A stretch of 64,000 nt of DNA. Source: Anaeramoeba ignava (lineage: Eukaryota; Metamonada; Anaeramoebidae). Positions within the stretch are counted from its first letter, which is position 1, and every line of letters begins with the position of its first letter. Below the pieces are notes generated by a model. That model saw nothing but the letters and a program-made list of their open reading frames with translations. It was not told where the DNA came from and made no database searches. The position numbers were made by a program, and so were the translations under genes. Shown here in pieces: positions 43,026 through 56,171 of this stretch. The stretch spans positions 186,001 through 250,000 of the forward strand of contig JAPDFW010000065.1 in the NCBI GenBank assembly GCA_028826165.1. The letters are read 5' to 3'.

Positions 43026-44607
43026 ATGCAAAATCAAATTGAAATTGAAGAAAAAGAAATTGAAAAAGAAATTGAAGAAGAAAAATTAAAATGTGCAAAT
43101 TATCAATTAATTGGAAAAGAAAGTTTTATTCCAATTAATCAAAATGATTTTCAAAAATTAAAAAAATCTGAATTAATTTCAACTCCATTTAAAACAAAAA
43201 AACCATCAAATGAAATTAATTTAATATTTGAAATGTTATTTGATGAAAGTAAATAAATAAATTCATTTTCTAAAATTTTAAAATTAATTTAATAAATAAA
43301 ATAAAATAAAAAAAGTTTTATTAATAATATTAAGTTATTTATCACCTGGTGAAATTATTATATTTTCATTAACTTGTAAACAAGCTCAAATAATTTGTTC
43401 TGATTATTTTCTTTGGAAACAAATTGCAATTAAATTTCAAGATTATTTTAAATGGAATTCTTTTAGATATGATTATTACAATAATTATTACTACAATTAT
43501 CCAAATATTGATTTAAAAGCAATTCAATTTAAAATTCAAGAAAAAAATCAAAATAATCCAAATCAAAAACAAATTAAAGAACTTTCCAAAACAAATGAAA
43601 AAATCAAAAATTATTTTGATAATTCAAATTCATCAACAATCCAAACTGGAACTTATAATTATCAATCAAATTTCATTTCAATCAAAAGTGAAAGATTAAT
43701 TTATATCCAAAATCTTCAAAATCCAAAACAAAAAATTGAAAAAAAAGCTAAAATGATTTATAAAGAATTGAAAAAAGCAAAAAAAGAATTTATTCAATAT
43801 CAAAAACAACAAAATAGAATTAATTACAATTACAATCCAAATTACTCTTATTATCTTTATGGTTCAAGAAAATATTTCCTAAATAGCATTATTTTAGGAA
43901 TGAATGGAATTATTTTGATTTCAACATTAATTATATTAAATTATTTTATTGATTCAAAAAAATCAATATCAATTCCAAAATTATTTCTTTTATCAGAAAT
44001 TGATTTAATAATTACAATAATTTGGATAATTTATTCAAAATCAACTTTTTATACAACTCAAGATTATTTCAATTTTTTAAGTATAATAATTTCAGGATTT
44101 ATATTATTGATATTAATAAGTCTAAAAACAACAATAATATTCAATTTTATTCCATGGTTAATTGTTTTACTTCCTTTGATTATTTTATTCATTCATTTAA
44201 TTTCTCAATTAAATGAAGCGATAAAAAGATATCCTTATGATAAACTCCTTTATTCATCATTTATTTCATCTTTCATTTATTTAATAATTGTTCTTTTATT
44301 TACTGGATTAAAAATTGATGGATTTATTGAAATTAAATATTTAAAATTAATTTACTTATTGATTATTTTTGGAATTTATATTATTTATCATATCAAAAAT
44401 GATATTCAAAATAATGGTGCACTTATGATTTTTTTGATTTTCTTTGTTATTATTTCAATTATTATTTTGATTTTATTTCTTTATGGAGATGGAATTATCA
44501 AAAAACTTTGGATTTCTTTAATTCCAATTTATATTATTTTGACTTTTCTTTATTTTTTCTCTTTTGTTATTTTCTTTTATTCAGGATTTAAATTTATTTT
44601 CAATTAA
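43026..44607 (+). CDS. F-box / multipass membrane protein, copy 1 (intact)
   Basis: Exons 43026-43248 and 43316-44607 give 504 residues; the intron is 67 bases, phase 1 (GAA A|GTAAAT ... AAAAG|TT). Residues 1-70 are charged helix (QIEIEEKEIEKEIEEEKLK). The F-box spans about 68-117: FEMLFDEILLIILSYLSPGE and LTCKQAQIICSDYFLWKQIA. A polar linker to about 260 holds IKELSKTNEKIKNYFDNSNS and the conserved SIKSERLIYIQNL. Eight hydrophobic helices lie at about 265-286, 296-314, 327-345, 352-371, 390-405, 416-432, 444-462 and 474-496. Conserved loops are DSKKSISIPKLFLLSEIDL, FNFIPWLIVLLP, GLKIDGFIEIKY and LYGDGIIKKLW. An F-box normally binds SKP1 in an SCF ubiquitin ligase, so this looks like a membrane-embedded substrate receptor. 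The helix domain resembles TMEM185-type proteins. Exact function is unknown. Confidence 0.82.
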
Positions 44608-44664
44608 AAAATCATTTTTCATTTTTCATTTTTTTCATTTTTCATTTTTTATAAATTAAATAAA

Positions 44665-46267
44665 ATGCAAAATCAAATTGAAATTGAAGAAAAAGAAATT
44701 GAAAAAGAAATTGAAGAAGAAAAATTAAAAAGTGTAAATTATCACTTAATTGGAAAAGAAAGTTTTATTCCAATTAATAAAAAAGATTTTCAAAAATTAA
44801 AAAAATCAGAATTAATTTCAACTCCATTTAAAACAAAAAAACCATCAAATGAAATTAATTTAATATTTGAAATGTTATTTGATGAAAGTAAATAAATAAA
44901 TTCATTTTCTAAAATTATAAAATTAATTTAATAAATTAATAAATAAAATAAAAAAAGTTTTATTAATAATATTAAGTTATTTATCACCTGGTGAAATTAT
45001 TATATTTTCATTAACTTGTAAACAAGCTCAAACAATTTGTTCTGATTATTTACTTTGGAAACAAATTGCAATTAAATTTCAAGATTATTTTAAATGGAAT
45101 TCTATTAGATATGATTATTACAATAATTATTATTATAATTATCCAAATATTGATTTAAAAGCAATTCAATTTAAAATTCAAGAAAAAAATCAAAATAATC
45201 CAAATCAAAAACAAATTGAAGAACTTTCTAAAACAAATGAAAAAATCAAAAATTATTTTGATAATTCAAATTCATCAACAATCCAAACTGGAACTTATAA
45301 TTATAAACAAAATTTCATTTCAATCAAAAGTGAAAGATTAATTTATATTCAAAATCTTAAAAATCCAAAACAAAAAATTGAAAAAAAAGCTAAAATGATT
45401 TATAAAGAAATGAAAAAAGCAAAAAAAGGATTTATTCAATATCAAAAACAACAAAATAGAATTAATTACAATTATAATTATAATTATAATTACAATCCCA
45501 ATTACAATTATTATACATATGGTTCAAGAAAATATCTATTAAATGAAGTGATAATTACAATGAATGGAATTATTTTGATTTCAACATTAATTATATTAAA
45601 TTATTTTATTGATTCAAAAAAACCAATATCAATTCCAAAATTATTTCTTTTATCAGAAATTGATTTAATAATTACAATATTTTGGGTTATTTATTCAAAA
45701 TCTAATTTTTATTCACTTCAAGAATATTTCAATTTTTTAAGTATAATAATTTCAGGATTTATATTATTGATATTAATAAGTCTAAAAACAACAATAATAT
45801 TCAATTTTATTCCATGGTTAATTGTTTTACTTCCTTCAATTATTCTATTTATTCATTTCATTTCTCAACTAAATCAACAGATAAAAATATATCCTTATGA
45901 AAAACTTCTTTATTCATCATTTATTTCATCTTTAATTTATTTAATAATTGTTCTTTTATTTACTGGATTAAAAATTGATGGATTTATTGAAATTAAATAT
46001 TTAAAATTGATTTATTTATTGATTATTTTTGAAATTTATATTCTTTATTCTATCAAAAAAGAGCTTCGAAATTTTTGTGATTTTATTGGTTTCTTGATTT
46101 TCTTTGTTTCTGTTTCAATTAGTTTTTTGATTTTATTTCTTTATGGAGATGGAATTATCAAAAAACTTTGGATTTCTTTAATTCCATTTTATATTATTTT
46201 GGCTTATCTTTATTTTTTCTCTTTTATTATCTTTTTTACATCAGGATTTAAATTTATTTTCAATTAA
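44665..46267 (+). CDS. F-box / multipass membrane protein, copy 2 (intact)
   Basis: Exons 44665-44887 and 44958-46267, 510 residues. The domain order is the same as copy 1. The linker before helix 1 is longer through an NYNYNYNYNPNYNYY expansion from AATTAT repeats (about 45460-45510). The loop before the last two helices differs most from copy 1 (KKELRNFCDFIGFL). It sits 57 bases after the stop of copy 1, with its own TTTTTCATTTTT and ATAAAT block. Confidence 0.82.
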
Positions 46268-46319
46268 AAAAAATCATTTTTCATTTTTCATTTTTTTTCA
46301 TTTTTATAAATAAAATAAA

Positions 46320-47870
46320 ATGCAAAATCAAATTGAAATTGAAGAAAAAGAAATTGAAAAAGAAATTGAAGAAGAAAAATTAAAATGTGCAGATTATCAA
46401 TTAATTGGAAAAGAAAGCTTTATTCCAATTAATAAAAACGATTTTCAAAAATTAAAAAAATCAGAATTAATTTCAACTCCATTTAAAACAAAAAAACCAT
46501 CAAATGAAATTAATTTAATATTTGAAATGTTATTTGATGAAAGTAAATAAATAAATTCATTTTCTATTTAAATTATAAAATTAATAAATAAAATAAAATA
46601 AAAAGTTTTATTAATAATATTAAGTTATTTATCACCTGGTGAAATTATTTTATTTTCATTAACTTGTAAACAAGCTCAAATGATTTGTTCTGATTATTTT
46701 CTTTGGAAACAAATTGCAATTAAATTTCAAGATCATTTTAAATGGAATTCTATTAGATATGATTATTACAATAATTATTACTACAATTATCCAAATATTG
46801 ATTTAAAAGCAATTCAATTTAAAATTCAAGAAAAAAATCAAAATAATCCAAATCAAAAACAAATTGAAGAACTTTCTAAAACAAATGAAAAAATCAAAAA
46901 TTATTTTGATAATTCAAATTCAACAACAATCCAAACTGGAACTTATAATTATAAACAAAATTTCATTTCAATCAAAAGTGAAAGATTAATTTATATTCAA
47001 AATCTTAAAAATCCAAAACAAAAAATTGAAAACAAAGCTAAAATGATTTATAAAGAAATGAAAAAAGCAAAAAAAGGATTTATTCAATATCAAAAACAAC
47101 AAAATAGAATTAATTACAATTACAATCCAAATTACAATCATCCATATTCAAATTATCTATTAAATGATATTATCGTTTCAATGAATGGAATTATTTTAAT
47201 TTCAACATTAATTATATTAAATTATTTTATTGATTCAAAAAAATCAATATCAATTCCAAAATTATTTCTTTTATCAGAATTTGATTTAATTATTATAATA
47301 ATTTGGATAATTTATTCAAAATCTAATTTTTATACAACTCAAGAATATTTCAATTTTTTAAGTATAATAATTTCAGGATTTATATTATTGATATTAATAA
47401 GTCTAAAAACAACAATAATATTCAATTTTATTCCATGGTTAATTGTTTTACTTCCTCCAATTATTGTGTTAATTTCTTTCATTTCTCAATTAAATCAAGA
47501 AATTCGAAAATATCCTTATAATAAAAGCTTTTTTATTTTTTTATCTTCGGTTTTTGGATATTTAATAATTACTCTTTTCTTTATTGGATTAAAACTTGAT
47601 GAATTTATTGAAATCAAATATTCAAAATTAATTTATTTATTGATTATTTTTCAAATTTATATTCTTTTTATTTTAATGAAAAAAAATTCAAACCCGTGAT
47701 TTTATTTTCTATTATTTTGATTATTTTTGATTTTTATTCCTTTATGGAGATGGAATTATCAAAAACTTTGGATTTCTTTTAATTCCAATTTATATTATTT
47801 TTATTTTTTCTTTTTATTTTTCATTTGTTATCAATTTTTTTTACATCAGGATTTAAATTTTTGAGAAATT
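46320..47870 (+). pseudogene. F-box / multipass membrane protein, copy 3 (C-terminus broken)
   Basis: Exons 46320-46542 and 46606 onward are intact through helix 6. The frame then stops at 47699 after KKNSNP. The remaining sequence to about 47870 still resembles the last two helices at base level (TTTATGGAGATGGAATTATC, then TCAGGATTTAAATTTTT) but has several small deletions. If translated it would be a six-helix protein. Confidence 0.75.
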
Positions 47871-47935
47871 AAATAAAAAATCATTTTTCATTTTTCATTT
47901 TTTTCTTTTTTTTCATTTTTTATAAATAAAATAAA

Positions 47936-49528
47936 ATGCAAAATCAAATTGAAATTAAAGAAAAAGAAATTGAAAAAGAAATTGAAGAAGAAAAATTAAA
48001 ATGTGCAAATTATCAATTAATTGGAAAAGAAAGCTTTATTCCAATTAATCAAAAAGATTTTCAAAAATTAAAAAAATCTGAATTAATTTCAACTCCATTT
48101 AAAACAAAAAAACTAACAAATGAAATTAATTTAATATTTGAAATGTTATTTGATGAAAGTAAATAAATAAATTCATTTTTAAATTTTAAAATTATAAAAT
48201 TAATTTAATAAAATAAATAAAAAGTTTTATTAATAATATTAAGTTATTTATCACCTGGTGAAATTATTTTATTTTCATTAACTTGTAAACAAGCTGAATA
48301 TATTTGTTCTGATTATTTTCTTTGGAAACAAATTGCAATTAAATTTCAAGATTATTTTAAATGGAATTTTGTTTTTTATGATTATTACGATGATTACTAC
48401 TATTATAATTATTATGATAATCCAAATATTCAATTAAAAGCAAATCAATTTAAAATTCAAGAAAAAAATCAAAATAATCCAAATCAAAAACAAATTAAAG
48501 AACTTTCTAAAACAAATAAAAAAATCAAAAATTATTTTGATAATTCAAATTCAACAACAATCCAAACAGGACTTTATGATTACAAAGCAAATTTCATTTC
48601 AATCAAAAGTGAAAGATTAATTTATATTCAAAATCTTCAAAATCCAAAACAAAAAATTGAAAAAAAAGCTAAAATGATTTATAAAGAAATAAAAAAAGCA
48701 AAAAAAGAAATTATTAAATATGAAAATCATCAAAAAAAATATCAAGTGAATTCTTTGAATTTTTCATATAATTCAAGAAAATATTTCTTAAATGATATTA
48801 TTGTCTCAATACTTGGAATTATCTTACTTTCAACATTTTTTATATTAAATTATTATATTGATTCAAAAAAATCAATATCAATTCCAAAATTATTTCTTTT
48901 ATCAGAAATTGATTTAATTATTACAATAATTTGGATAATTTATTTAAAACCAACTTTTTATACGCTTCAAGAATATTTCAATTTATTATATTTAACAATT
49001 TCTGGATTAATATTATTGATATTAATAAGTTTGAAAACAATATTCAATTTTATTCCATGGTTAATTGTTTTACTTCCTCCAATTATTTTATTTATTTATT
49101 TTCTTCCTCAACTAAATCAACAGATAAAAAGATATCCTTATGATTACAATATTTTGATCACATTAATTTCATCTTTAATTTATTTAATAATTGTTCTTTT
49201 CTTTATTGGATTTAAACTTGATGGATTTATTGAAATCAAATATTCAAAATTAACTTATTTATTGATTATTATTGAAATTGCTGTTATTTATGATATCAAA
49301 AAAGAAATATTAAATTGGAAAAAATTATTGGGAATTATTATTCTTTTTTTGATTTTTTTGATTATTTTTTTGATGATATTTCTTTATGCAGATGGAATTA
49401 TCAAAAAACTTTGGTTTTCTTTGCTTATAGCTTATCCTCTTTTGGTTTTTTTTGAACTTTTGTTTATTGTTATTTTCTTTACTTCAGGATTTAAATTAAT
49501 TCAGAAAATAATTAAAAATGAAAATTAA
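47936..49528 (+). CDS. F-box / multipass membrane protein, copy 4 (intact)
   Basis: Exons 47936-48158 and 48225-49528, 508 residues. The F-box carries AEYICSDYFLWKQ in place of AQIICSD. Linker YDYYDDYYYYNYYDN is Tyr/Asp-rich. The C-terminus is extended past helix 8 with LIQKIIKNEN. YADGIIKKLW replaces the usual YGDG. Confidence 0.82.
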
Positions 49529-49573
49529 AAATTCATTTTTTTCATTTTTTTCATTTTTTATAAATAAAATAAA

Positions 49574-51127
49574 ATGCAAAATCAAATTGAAATTGAAGAA
49601 AAAGAAATTGAAAAAGAAATTGAAGAAGAAAAATTAAAATGTGCAAATTATCAAATAATTAGAAAAGAAAGTTATATTCCAATTTATCAAAAAGATTTTC
49701 AAAAATTAAAAAAATCTGAATTAATTAAAACTTCATTTAAAACAAAAAAACCAACAAATGAAATTAATTTAATATTTGAAATGTTATTTGATGAAAGTAA
49801 ATAAATAAATTCATTTTCTATTTAAATTATAAAATTAATTTTAATAAATTAAAAATAAAATAAAGTTTTATTAATAATATTAAGTTATTTATCACCTGGT
49901 GAAATTATTATATTTTCATTAACTTGTAAACAAGCTGAATATATTTGTTCTGATTATTTTCTTTGGAAACAAATTGCAATTAAATTTCAAGATTATTTTA
50001 AATGGGATTCTGTTTATTATTATTCTTATTATAATTATCCAAATATTGAATTAAAAGCAATTCAATTTAAAATTCAAGAAAAAAATCAAAATAATCCAAA
50101 ACAAAAACAAATTAAAGAACTTTCTAAAACAAATGAAAAAATCAAAAATTATTTTGATAATTCAAATTCAACAATAATAAAAACAGGAACTTATAATTAT
50201 AAACCAAATTTCATTTCAATCAAAAGTGAAAGATTAATTTATATTCAAAATCTTCAAAATCCAAAACAAGAAATTGAAAAAAAAGCTAAAATGATTTTTA
50301 AAAAATTGAAAAAAGCAAAAGAAGAATTTAATTATTCAAAAACAATCAACTTATATAAATATGATTCAAGAAAATATTTCTTAAATGATGTTATTTATAC
50401 AATGAATCGGATTATTTTAATTTCAACATTAATTATATTAAATTATTATATTGATTCAAAAAAATCAATATCAATTCCAAAATTATTTCTTTTATCAGAA
50501 TTTGATTTAATTATTACAATAATTTGGGTTATTTATTCAAAACATAATTTTTCTTACAAAGAAGATTATTCCTTGTTTCTAAGAATTTTAATTACAGGAC
50601 TTACATTATTGATATTAATAAGTTTGAGAACACTATTCAATTTTATTCCATGGTTAATTGTTTTACTTCCTCCAATTATTTTCTTGATTTCTTTAATTCC
50701 TGATATTTTTGAAGAAATTGAAAAATATTATCATGAAAAAAACTTCATGATAATTTTCTTTACTCATACAGTATTTTTGATGATTGTTATTTTATTTATT
50801 GGATTGAAATTTGATGGATTTATTGAAATCAAATATTCAAAATTGTTGTACTTAATGATAATTGATATAATTTTAGTTTTAATTAGGAACATTAAAGAAT
50901 TTTTTCCTTTTAGTGATTATTTTTATGATAATTTTGGTGAATTTATTGGTTTTTTCTTGATATCATTTTATCCTCTTTTGATCTTATCATTATTATTTCT
51001 TTATGGAGATGGAATTATCAAAAAACTTTGGATTTCTTTAATTCCAACTTATATTTTTTTATTAAGTGTTTTGATTTTCTCTTTTATTAATTTTTTCAAA
51101 TCAGGATTTAAATTAATTTTTAAATAA
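49574..51127 (+). CDS. F-box / multipass membrane protein, copy 5 (intact)
   Basis: Exons 49574-49796 and 49866-51127, 494 residues. It has a shorter pre-helix linker (FNYSKTINLYKYDSRKY) and a rewritten loop between helices 6 and 7 (NIKEFFPFSDYFYDNFGE). The helix core and DGFIEIKYSKL are kept. Variation is thus concentrated in loops, as in the other copies. Confidence 0.82.
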
Positions 51128-51202
51128 AAATTTTTTTTCATTTTTTTCTTTTCTTTTCTTTTTTTTTCTTTTATCTTTTTTTAAAAAAAAAAAGTTCTTA
51201 AA

Positions 51203-52800
51203 ATGAAAAATCATTTTGAAATTAATGAAGATGAAATTAAACAAATTGAATTTAAAGATAAAATTGAAAAAGAAATTAAAGAAGAACAATTAAAAAGTGC
51301 AAATTATCAATTATTTGGGAAAGAAAGTTATGTTCCAATTAAATATGAACATTTAGAAAGATTAAAAAAATCTGAATTAATTTCAACTCCAATTAAAACA
51401 AGAAAACCATCAAATGAAATTAATTTAATATTTGAAATGTTATTTGATGAAAGTAAATAAATAAATTCATTTTTTAAATTTAAAATTATAAAATTAATTT
51501 TAATAAATAAAATAAAAAGTTTTATTAATAATATTAAGTTATTTATCACCTGGTGAAATTATTATGTTTTCATTAACTTGTAAACAAGCTCAAATAATTT
51601 GTTCTGATAATTTTCTTTGGAAACAAATTGCAATTAAATTTTCAAGATTATTTTAAATGGAATTTTGTTTTTTTTCATTTAAGACAAACATTTAGTGTTG
51701 ATATTTCAACTTTTTCAACTTTTGAATTAAACGGTGTTCAATTTAAAATTCAAGAAAAAAATCAAAATAATCCAAAACAAAAACAAATTGAAGAACTTTC
51801 CAAAACAAATAAAAAAATCAAAAATTATTTTGATAATTCAAATTCAACAACAATCAAAACAGGAAATTATATTTATCAAGCAAATCCCATTTCAATCAAA
51901 AGTGAAAGAATAATTTATATTCAAAATCTTAAAAATCCAAAACAAAAAATTGAAAAAAAAGCTAAAATGATTTATAAAGAATATAAAGATATAAAAGAAA
52001 AAATTAGAGTCTCACAAAAATATGAAACTTATCCACCAAAAACCCAAAAAAGATATTTAATAGGAGAATTGATTTTCTTATCGAATTTCTTGATTTTTGT
52101 GATATCGTTTGTGATTTTGAATTATTATATTGATTCAAAAAAAGAAATACCAATTTTCAAATTATTTCTTTTGGAAGAAATTAGTTTAATTTTTGGAATA
52201 TTTGCGATTATTGATGGAAAATCAACTTTTTTTTCATCTCAAGAATATTTCAATTTCATAAGATTTGAAATTTATCTATTGATATCAATGATATTAATAA
52301 GCTTGAAAATAACAGGAAAAATTGGTTTTATTCCTTGGGTTATTGTTTTACTTTTTCCAGTTCTTTTATTAATCTCTTACTATTCTCAAGTTTTGGATTT
52401 TTCAAAGAAGAAAATTCATGAAAAAACCATTTTCATTTCAGCATCTTTTAGGTTTGATTTACATTATAATTATCATTTTATTTACTGGATTGAAACTTGA
52501 TGGATTGATCCCAATCAAATATTTTAATTTGAATTACTTCTTGATTTTTCTTTTTATTCACTTGATTGCAAACAAAAATGAATTTTTGACTAAAGATGAT
52601 TTTGGAGGCGTAACTTTTTATTATTTCCTTTTTGGATTGATTTTCATGTTGTTATTTTTTTACGCAGATGGAAGCATTAAAACTTTATGGAGAGCTTTAA
52701 TTCCCTTTATTTAATTCTCTTTTTATTTTTTATTATAGCATTTATTGCTTTTATTCGTTCTTCATTTAAATTGATTAAGAAAATAATTACAAATCAATAA
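51203..52800 (+). pseudogene. F-box / multipass membrane protein, copy 6 (divergent, frameshifted)
   Basis: Exon 1 (51203-51452) is the most divergent N-terminus (MKNHFEINEDEIKQIEFKDK), with its own longer CTTTT-rich upstream region. Exon 2 from 51520 has an extra T in AAATTTTCAAG near 51640. A second break near 52430-52500 and a third near 52710 follow. The pieces still encode the linker, DSKKEIPIFKLFLLEEISL, GLKLDGLIPIKY and a C-terminal SSFKLIKKIITNQ. It forms a subgroup with copy 7 (IPIFKLFLL). Confidence 0.75.
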
Positions 52801-52857
52801 ATTCCAAAAAAAAATTCATTTTTCATTTTTTTTCATTTTTTTTTAAATTAAAATAAA

Positions 52858-54476
52858 ATGCAAAATCAAATTGAAATTGAAGAAAAAGAAATTGAAAAAG
52901 AAATTAAAGAAGAAAAATTAAAAAGTGAAAATTATAGAATAATTAGAAATCAAAGCTTTATTCCAATTTATAAAAAAGATTTAGAAAAATTAAAAAAATC
53001 TGAATTTAATTATTGAAACTCCATTTAAAACAAAAAAACCATCAAATGAAATTAATTTAATATTTGAAATGTTATTTGATGAAAGTAAATAAATTCATTT
53101 TAAATTTAAAATTATAAAATTAATTAAATAAAATAAAATAAAAAGTTTTATTAATAATATTAAGTTATTTATCACCTGGTGAAATTATTATGTTTTCTTT
53201 GACTTGTAAACAAGCTCAATATATTTGTTCTGATTATTTACTTTGGAAACAAATTGCAATTAAATTTCAAGATTATTTTAAATGGAATTCTTTTTATTTT
53301 GATTATTATTCTTCAACTATTAAATTAAAAGCAATTCAATTTAAAATTCAAAAAAAAAATCAAAATAATCCAAAACAAAAACAAATTAAAGAACTTTCTA
53401 AAACAAATGAAAAAATCAAAAATTATTTTGATAATTCAAATTCAACAATAATCCAAATTGGACCTTATTCTTATGATTATAAAGCAAATTTCATTTCAAT
53501 TAAAAGTGAAAGAATAATTTATATTCAAAATATTAAAAATCCAAAACAAGAAATTGAAAAAAAAGGGAAAATGATTTTTGAACGTTTTAGAAAAGCAAAA
53601 CAAAGAAAAATTGCCAAAGAAAGATATCAAAAAAAATATTACAATCCAAATTATGATATAAAGACTTTTGGCACTGGAAGACGTTGTTTTTTTGGATCAA
53701 GAATTGATTTTTTAACTCAATTTGTTTATACAATGAATGGAATGATTTTATCTACAACACTTATTATATTGAATATTTACATTGATTCAAAAAAAGAAAT
53801 ACCAATTTTCAAATTATTTCTTTTGGGGGAAATTAGTTTAATTTTTGGAATATTTTGGGTTTTGCATTCAAAATCAAGTTTCTATTCACTTCAAGATTAT
53901 TACAATTTATTAAGAAGTGGTATTACTGGATTGATATTTATGATAATAATAAGTTTGAAAACAACAAAGACATTCAGTTTTATTCCATGGTTAATTATCT
54001 TACTTCCTCCAATTATTTTGTTAAGTTCTTTCCTTTATCAATTTATTGAATTCACAAAACAATATCCATTACGAAGAGATTACTTCATTTTATTAAGTTT
54101 TATGAATGCTTATTTGATCACTGCTCTTTTATTTACTGGATTCAAACTTGATGGATTTATCCAAATCAAATATTCAAAATTGATTTATTTATTCTTTCTT
54201 TTTATTATAGCCTTCTTTGCTAAATTCACAAAACAGATTTTTACTCAAGATTTTTATTTTATTTCTTTTTTCTTTATTGGTTTTTTCATCATTATTTTAT
54301 CAATTCTATTTTTCTATGGAGATGGTCTTGTAGATAGACTATATTTTGCTTTAGTTCCAATTTATACAATTTTATTTATTCCCTATTTAAATTTAGTTTT
54401 GATGGGAATTTTTTTGATTATTTCTTCAGGATTTGAATTTTTTAAATTAATTTTCAAATTTAATAATGAAAATTAA
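52858..54476 (+). pseudogene. F-box / multipass membrane protein, copy 7 (exon 1 frameshifted, exon 2 intact)
   Basis: Exon 1 (52858-53084) contains a four-base insertion near 53012 (GAATTTAATTATTGAAACT) that brings a stop. Exon 2 (53146-54476) is fully open from the F-box (LTCKQAQYICSDYLLWKQIA) to the end FKFNNEN. Exon 2 has an ATG early in the F-box (53190), so a shortened product is conceivable. The core diverges (IDSKKEIPIFKLFLLGEISL; FYGDGLVDRLYFALVPIY). Confidence 0.75.
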
Positions 54477-54511
54477 AAATTCATTTTTTTTCATAAATAA
54501 AATAAAATAAA

Positions 54512-56070
54512 ATGCAAAATCAAATTGAAATTAAAGAAAAAGAAATTGAAAAAGAAATTGAAGAAGAAAAATTAAAATGTGCAAATTATAAATTAATTGG
54601 AAAAGAAAGTTATATTCCAATTAATCAAAAAGATTTTCAAAAATTAAAAAAATCTGAATTAATTTCAACTCCATTTAAAACAAAAAAACCATTAAATGAA
54701 ATTAATTTAATATTTGAAATGTTATTTAATGAAAGTAAATAAATAAATTCATTTTTTATTTAAATTTAAATTATAATTTTAATAAATAAAATAAAAAAAG
54801 TTTTATTAATAATATTAAGTTATTTATCACCTGGTGAAATTATTATATTTTCATTAACTTGTAAACAAGCTCAAATGATTTGTTCTGATTATTTACTTTG
54901 GAAACAAATTGCAATTAAATTTCAAGATTATTTTAAATGGGATTCTTTTTTTTACGATTATAATTATTATAATTATCCAAATATTGAATTAAAAGCAATT
55001 CAATTTAAAATTCAAGAAAAAAATCAAAATAATCCAAATCAAAAACAAATTAAAGAACTTTCCAAAACAAATGAAAAAATCAAAAATTATTTTGATAATT
55101 CAAATTCAACAACACAAATGGGAATTTATAATTATAAACAAAATTTCATTTCAATTAAAAGTGAAAGATTAATTTATATTCAAAATCTCCAAAATCCAAA
55201 ACAAAAAATTGAAAAAAAAGCTAAAATGATTTATAAAGAAATGAAAAAGCAAAACAACAATATATTTATTCTCAAAAAAGTAAAATCAATCACAATTATT
55301 CTCACTATCAATATGGTTCAAGAAAATATTTATTAAATGAAATTATCTTAGGAATGAATGGAATTGTTTTGATTTCAACATTAATTATATTAAATATTTA
55401 TATTGATTTAAAAAAATCAATATCAATTCCAAAATTATTTCTTTTATCAGAACTTGATTTAATAATTACAATATTTTGGATAATTTATTCAAAATTGAAT
55501 TTTTATTCATTTCAAGAATATTATCTTTTATTAAATTTAATAATTACTGGATTAATATTAATGATATTAATAAGTTTGAAAACAATATTCATATTCAATT
55601 TTATTCCATGGTTAATTATTTTAATTCCTCCAATTATTTTCTTAATATATCTCATTTCTTACATTTATCAACTTATTCAACAGATAGCAGGATATTCAAA
55701 AGACGAGATAGTTTATTTAATGTTTATTTTAGGTTTAATTTATTTAATAATTGTTCTTTTATTTACTGGATTGAAACTTGATGAATTTATTGAAATTAAA
55801 TATTCAAAATTGATTTATTTATTGATTATTTTTGAAATTTATATTCTTTATCATATGAAAAAAGAAATTGGAACTTTTTGTCAATTTATTGGAATGTTGC
55901 TTTTTTTTGTTGTTATTTTGATTATTTTATTGAGGATATTTCTTTATGGAGATGGAATTATCCAAAAACTTTTTCGTGCTTTATTTTTGATTTATACCAT
56001 TTTATTTATTCCTTTTTTGTTATCTTTTGCTATTTTCTTTTCATCAGGATTTAAATTGATTTTCAATTAA
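54512..56070 (+). pseudogene. F-box / multipass membrane protein, copy 8 (one 1-base gap)
   Basis: Exons 54512-54734 and 54801-56070. One A is missing from the A run in GAAATGAAAAAGCAAAAC near 55250 relative to copies 2 and 3 (AAAAAAGC), splitting an otherwise complete frame just before helix 1. This is the copy most likely to be functional if the gap is a sequencing error. Its 3' flank (56071-56140) shares GATGATCAAGATGATGG and AAAAATGTAATGCAAAAAAA with the end of copy 13. Confidence 0.75.
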
Positions 56071-56171
56071 AAATGATGATCAAGATGATGGTTATTATGT
56101 TTATTAAAAAATGTAATGCAAAAAAAAATAATTTTTCATTTCATTTTTTTTCATAAATAAAATAAAATAAA

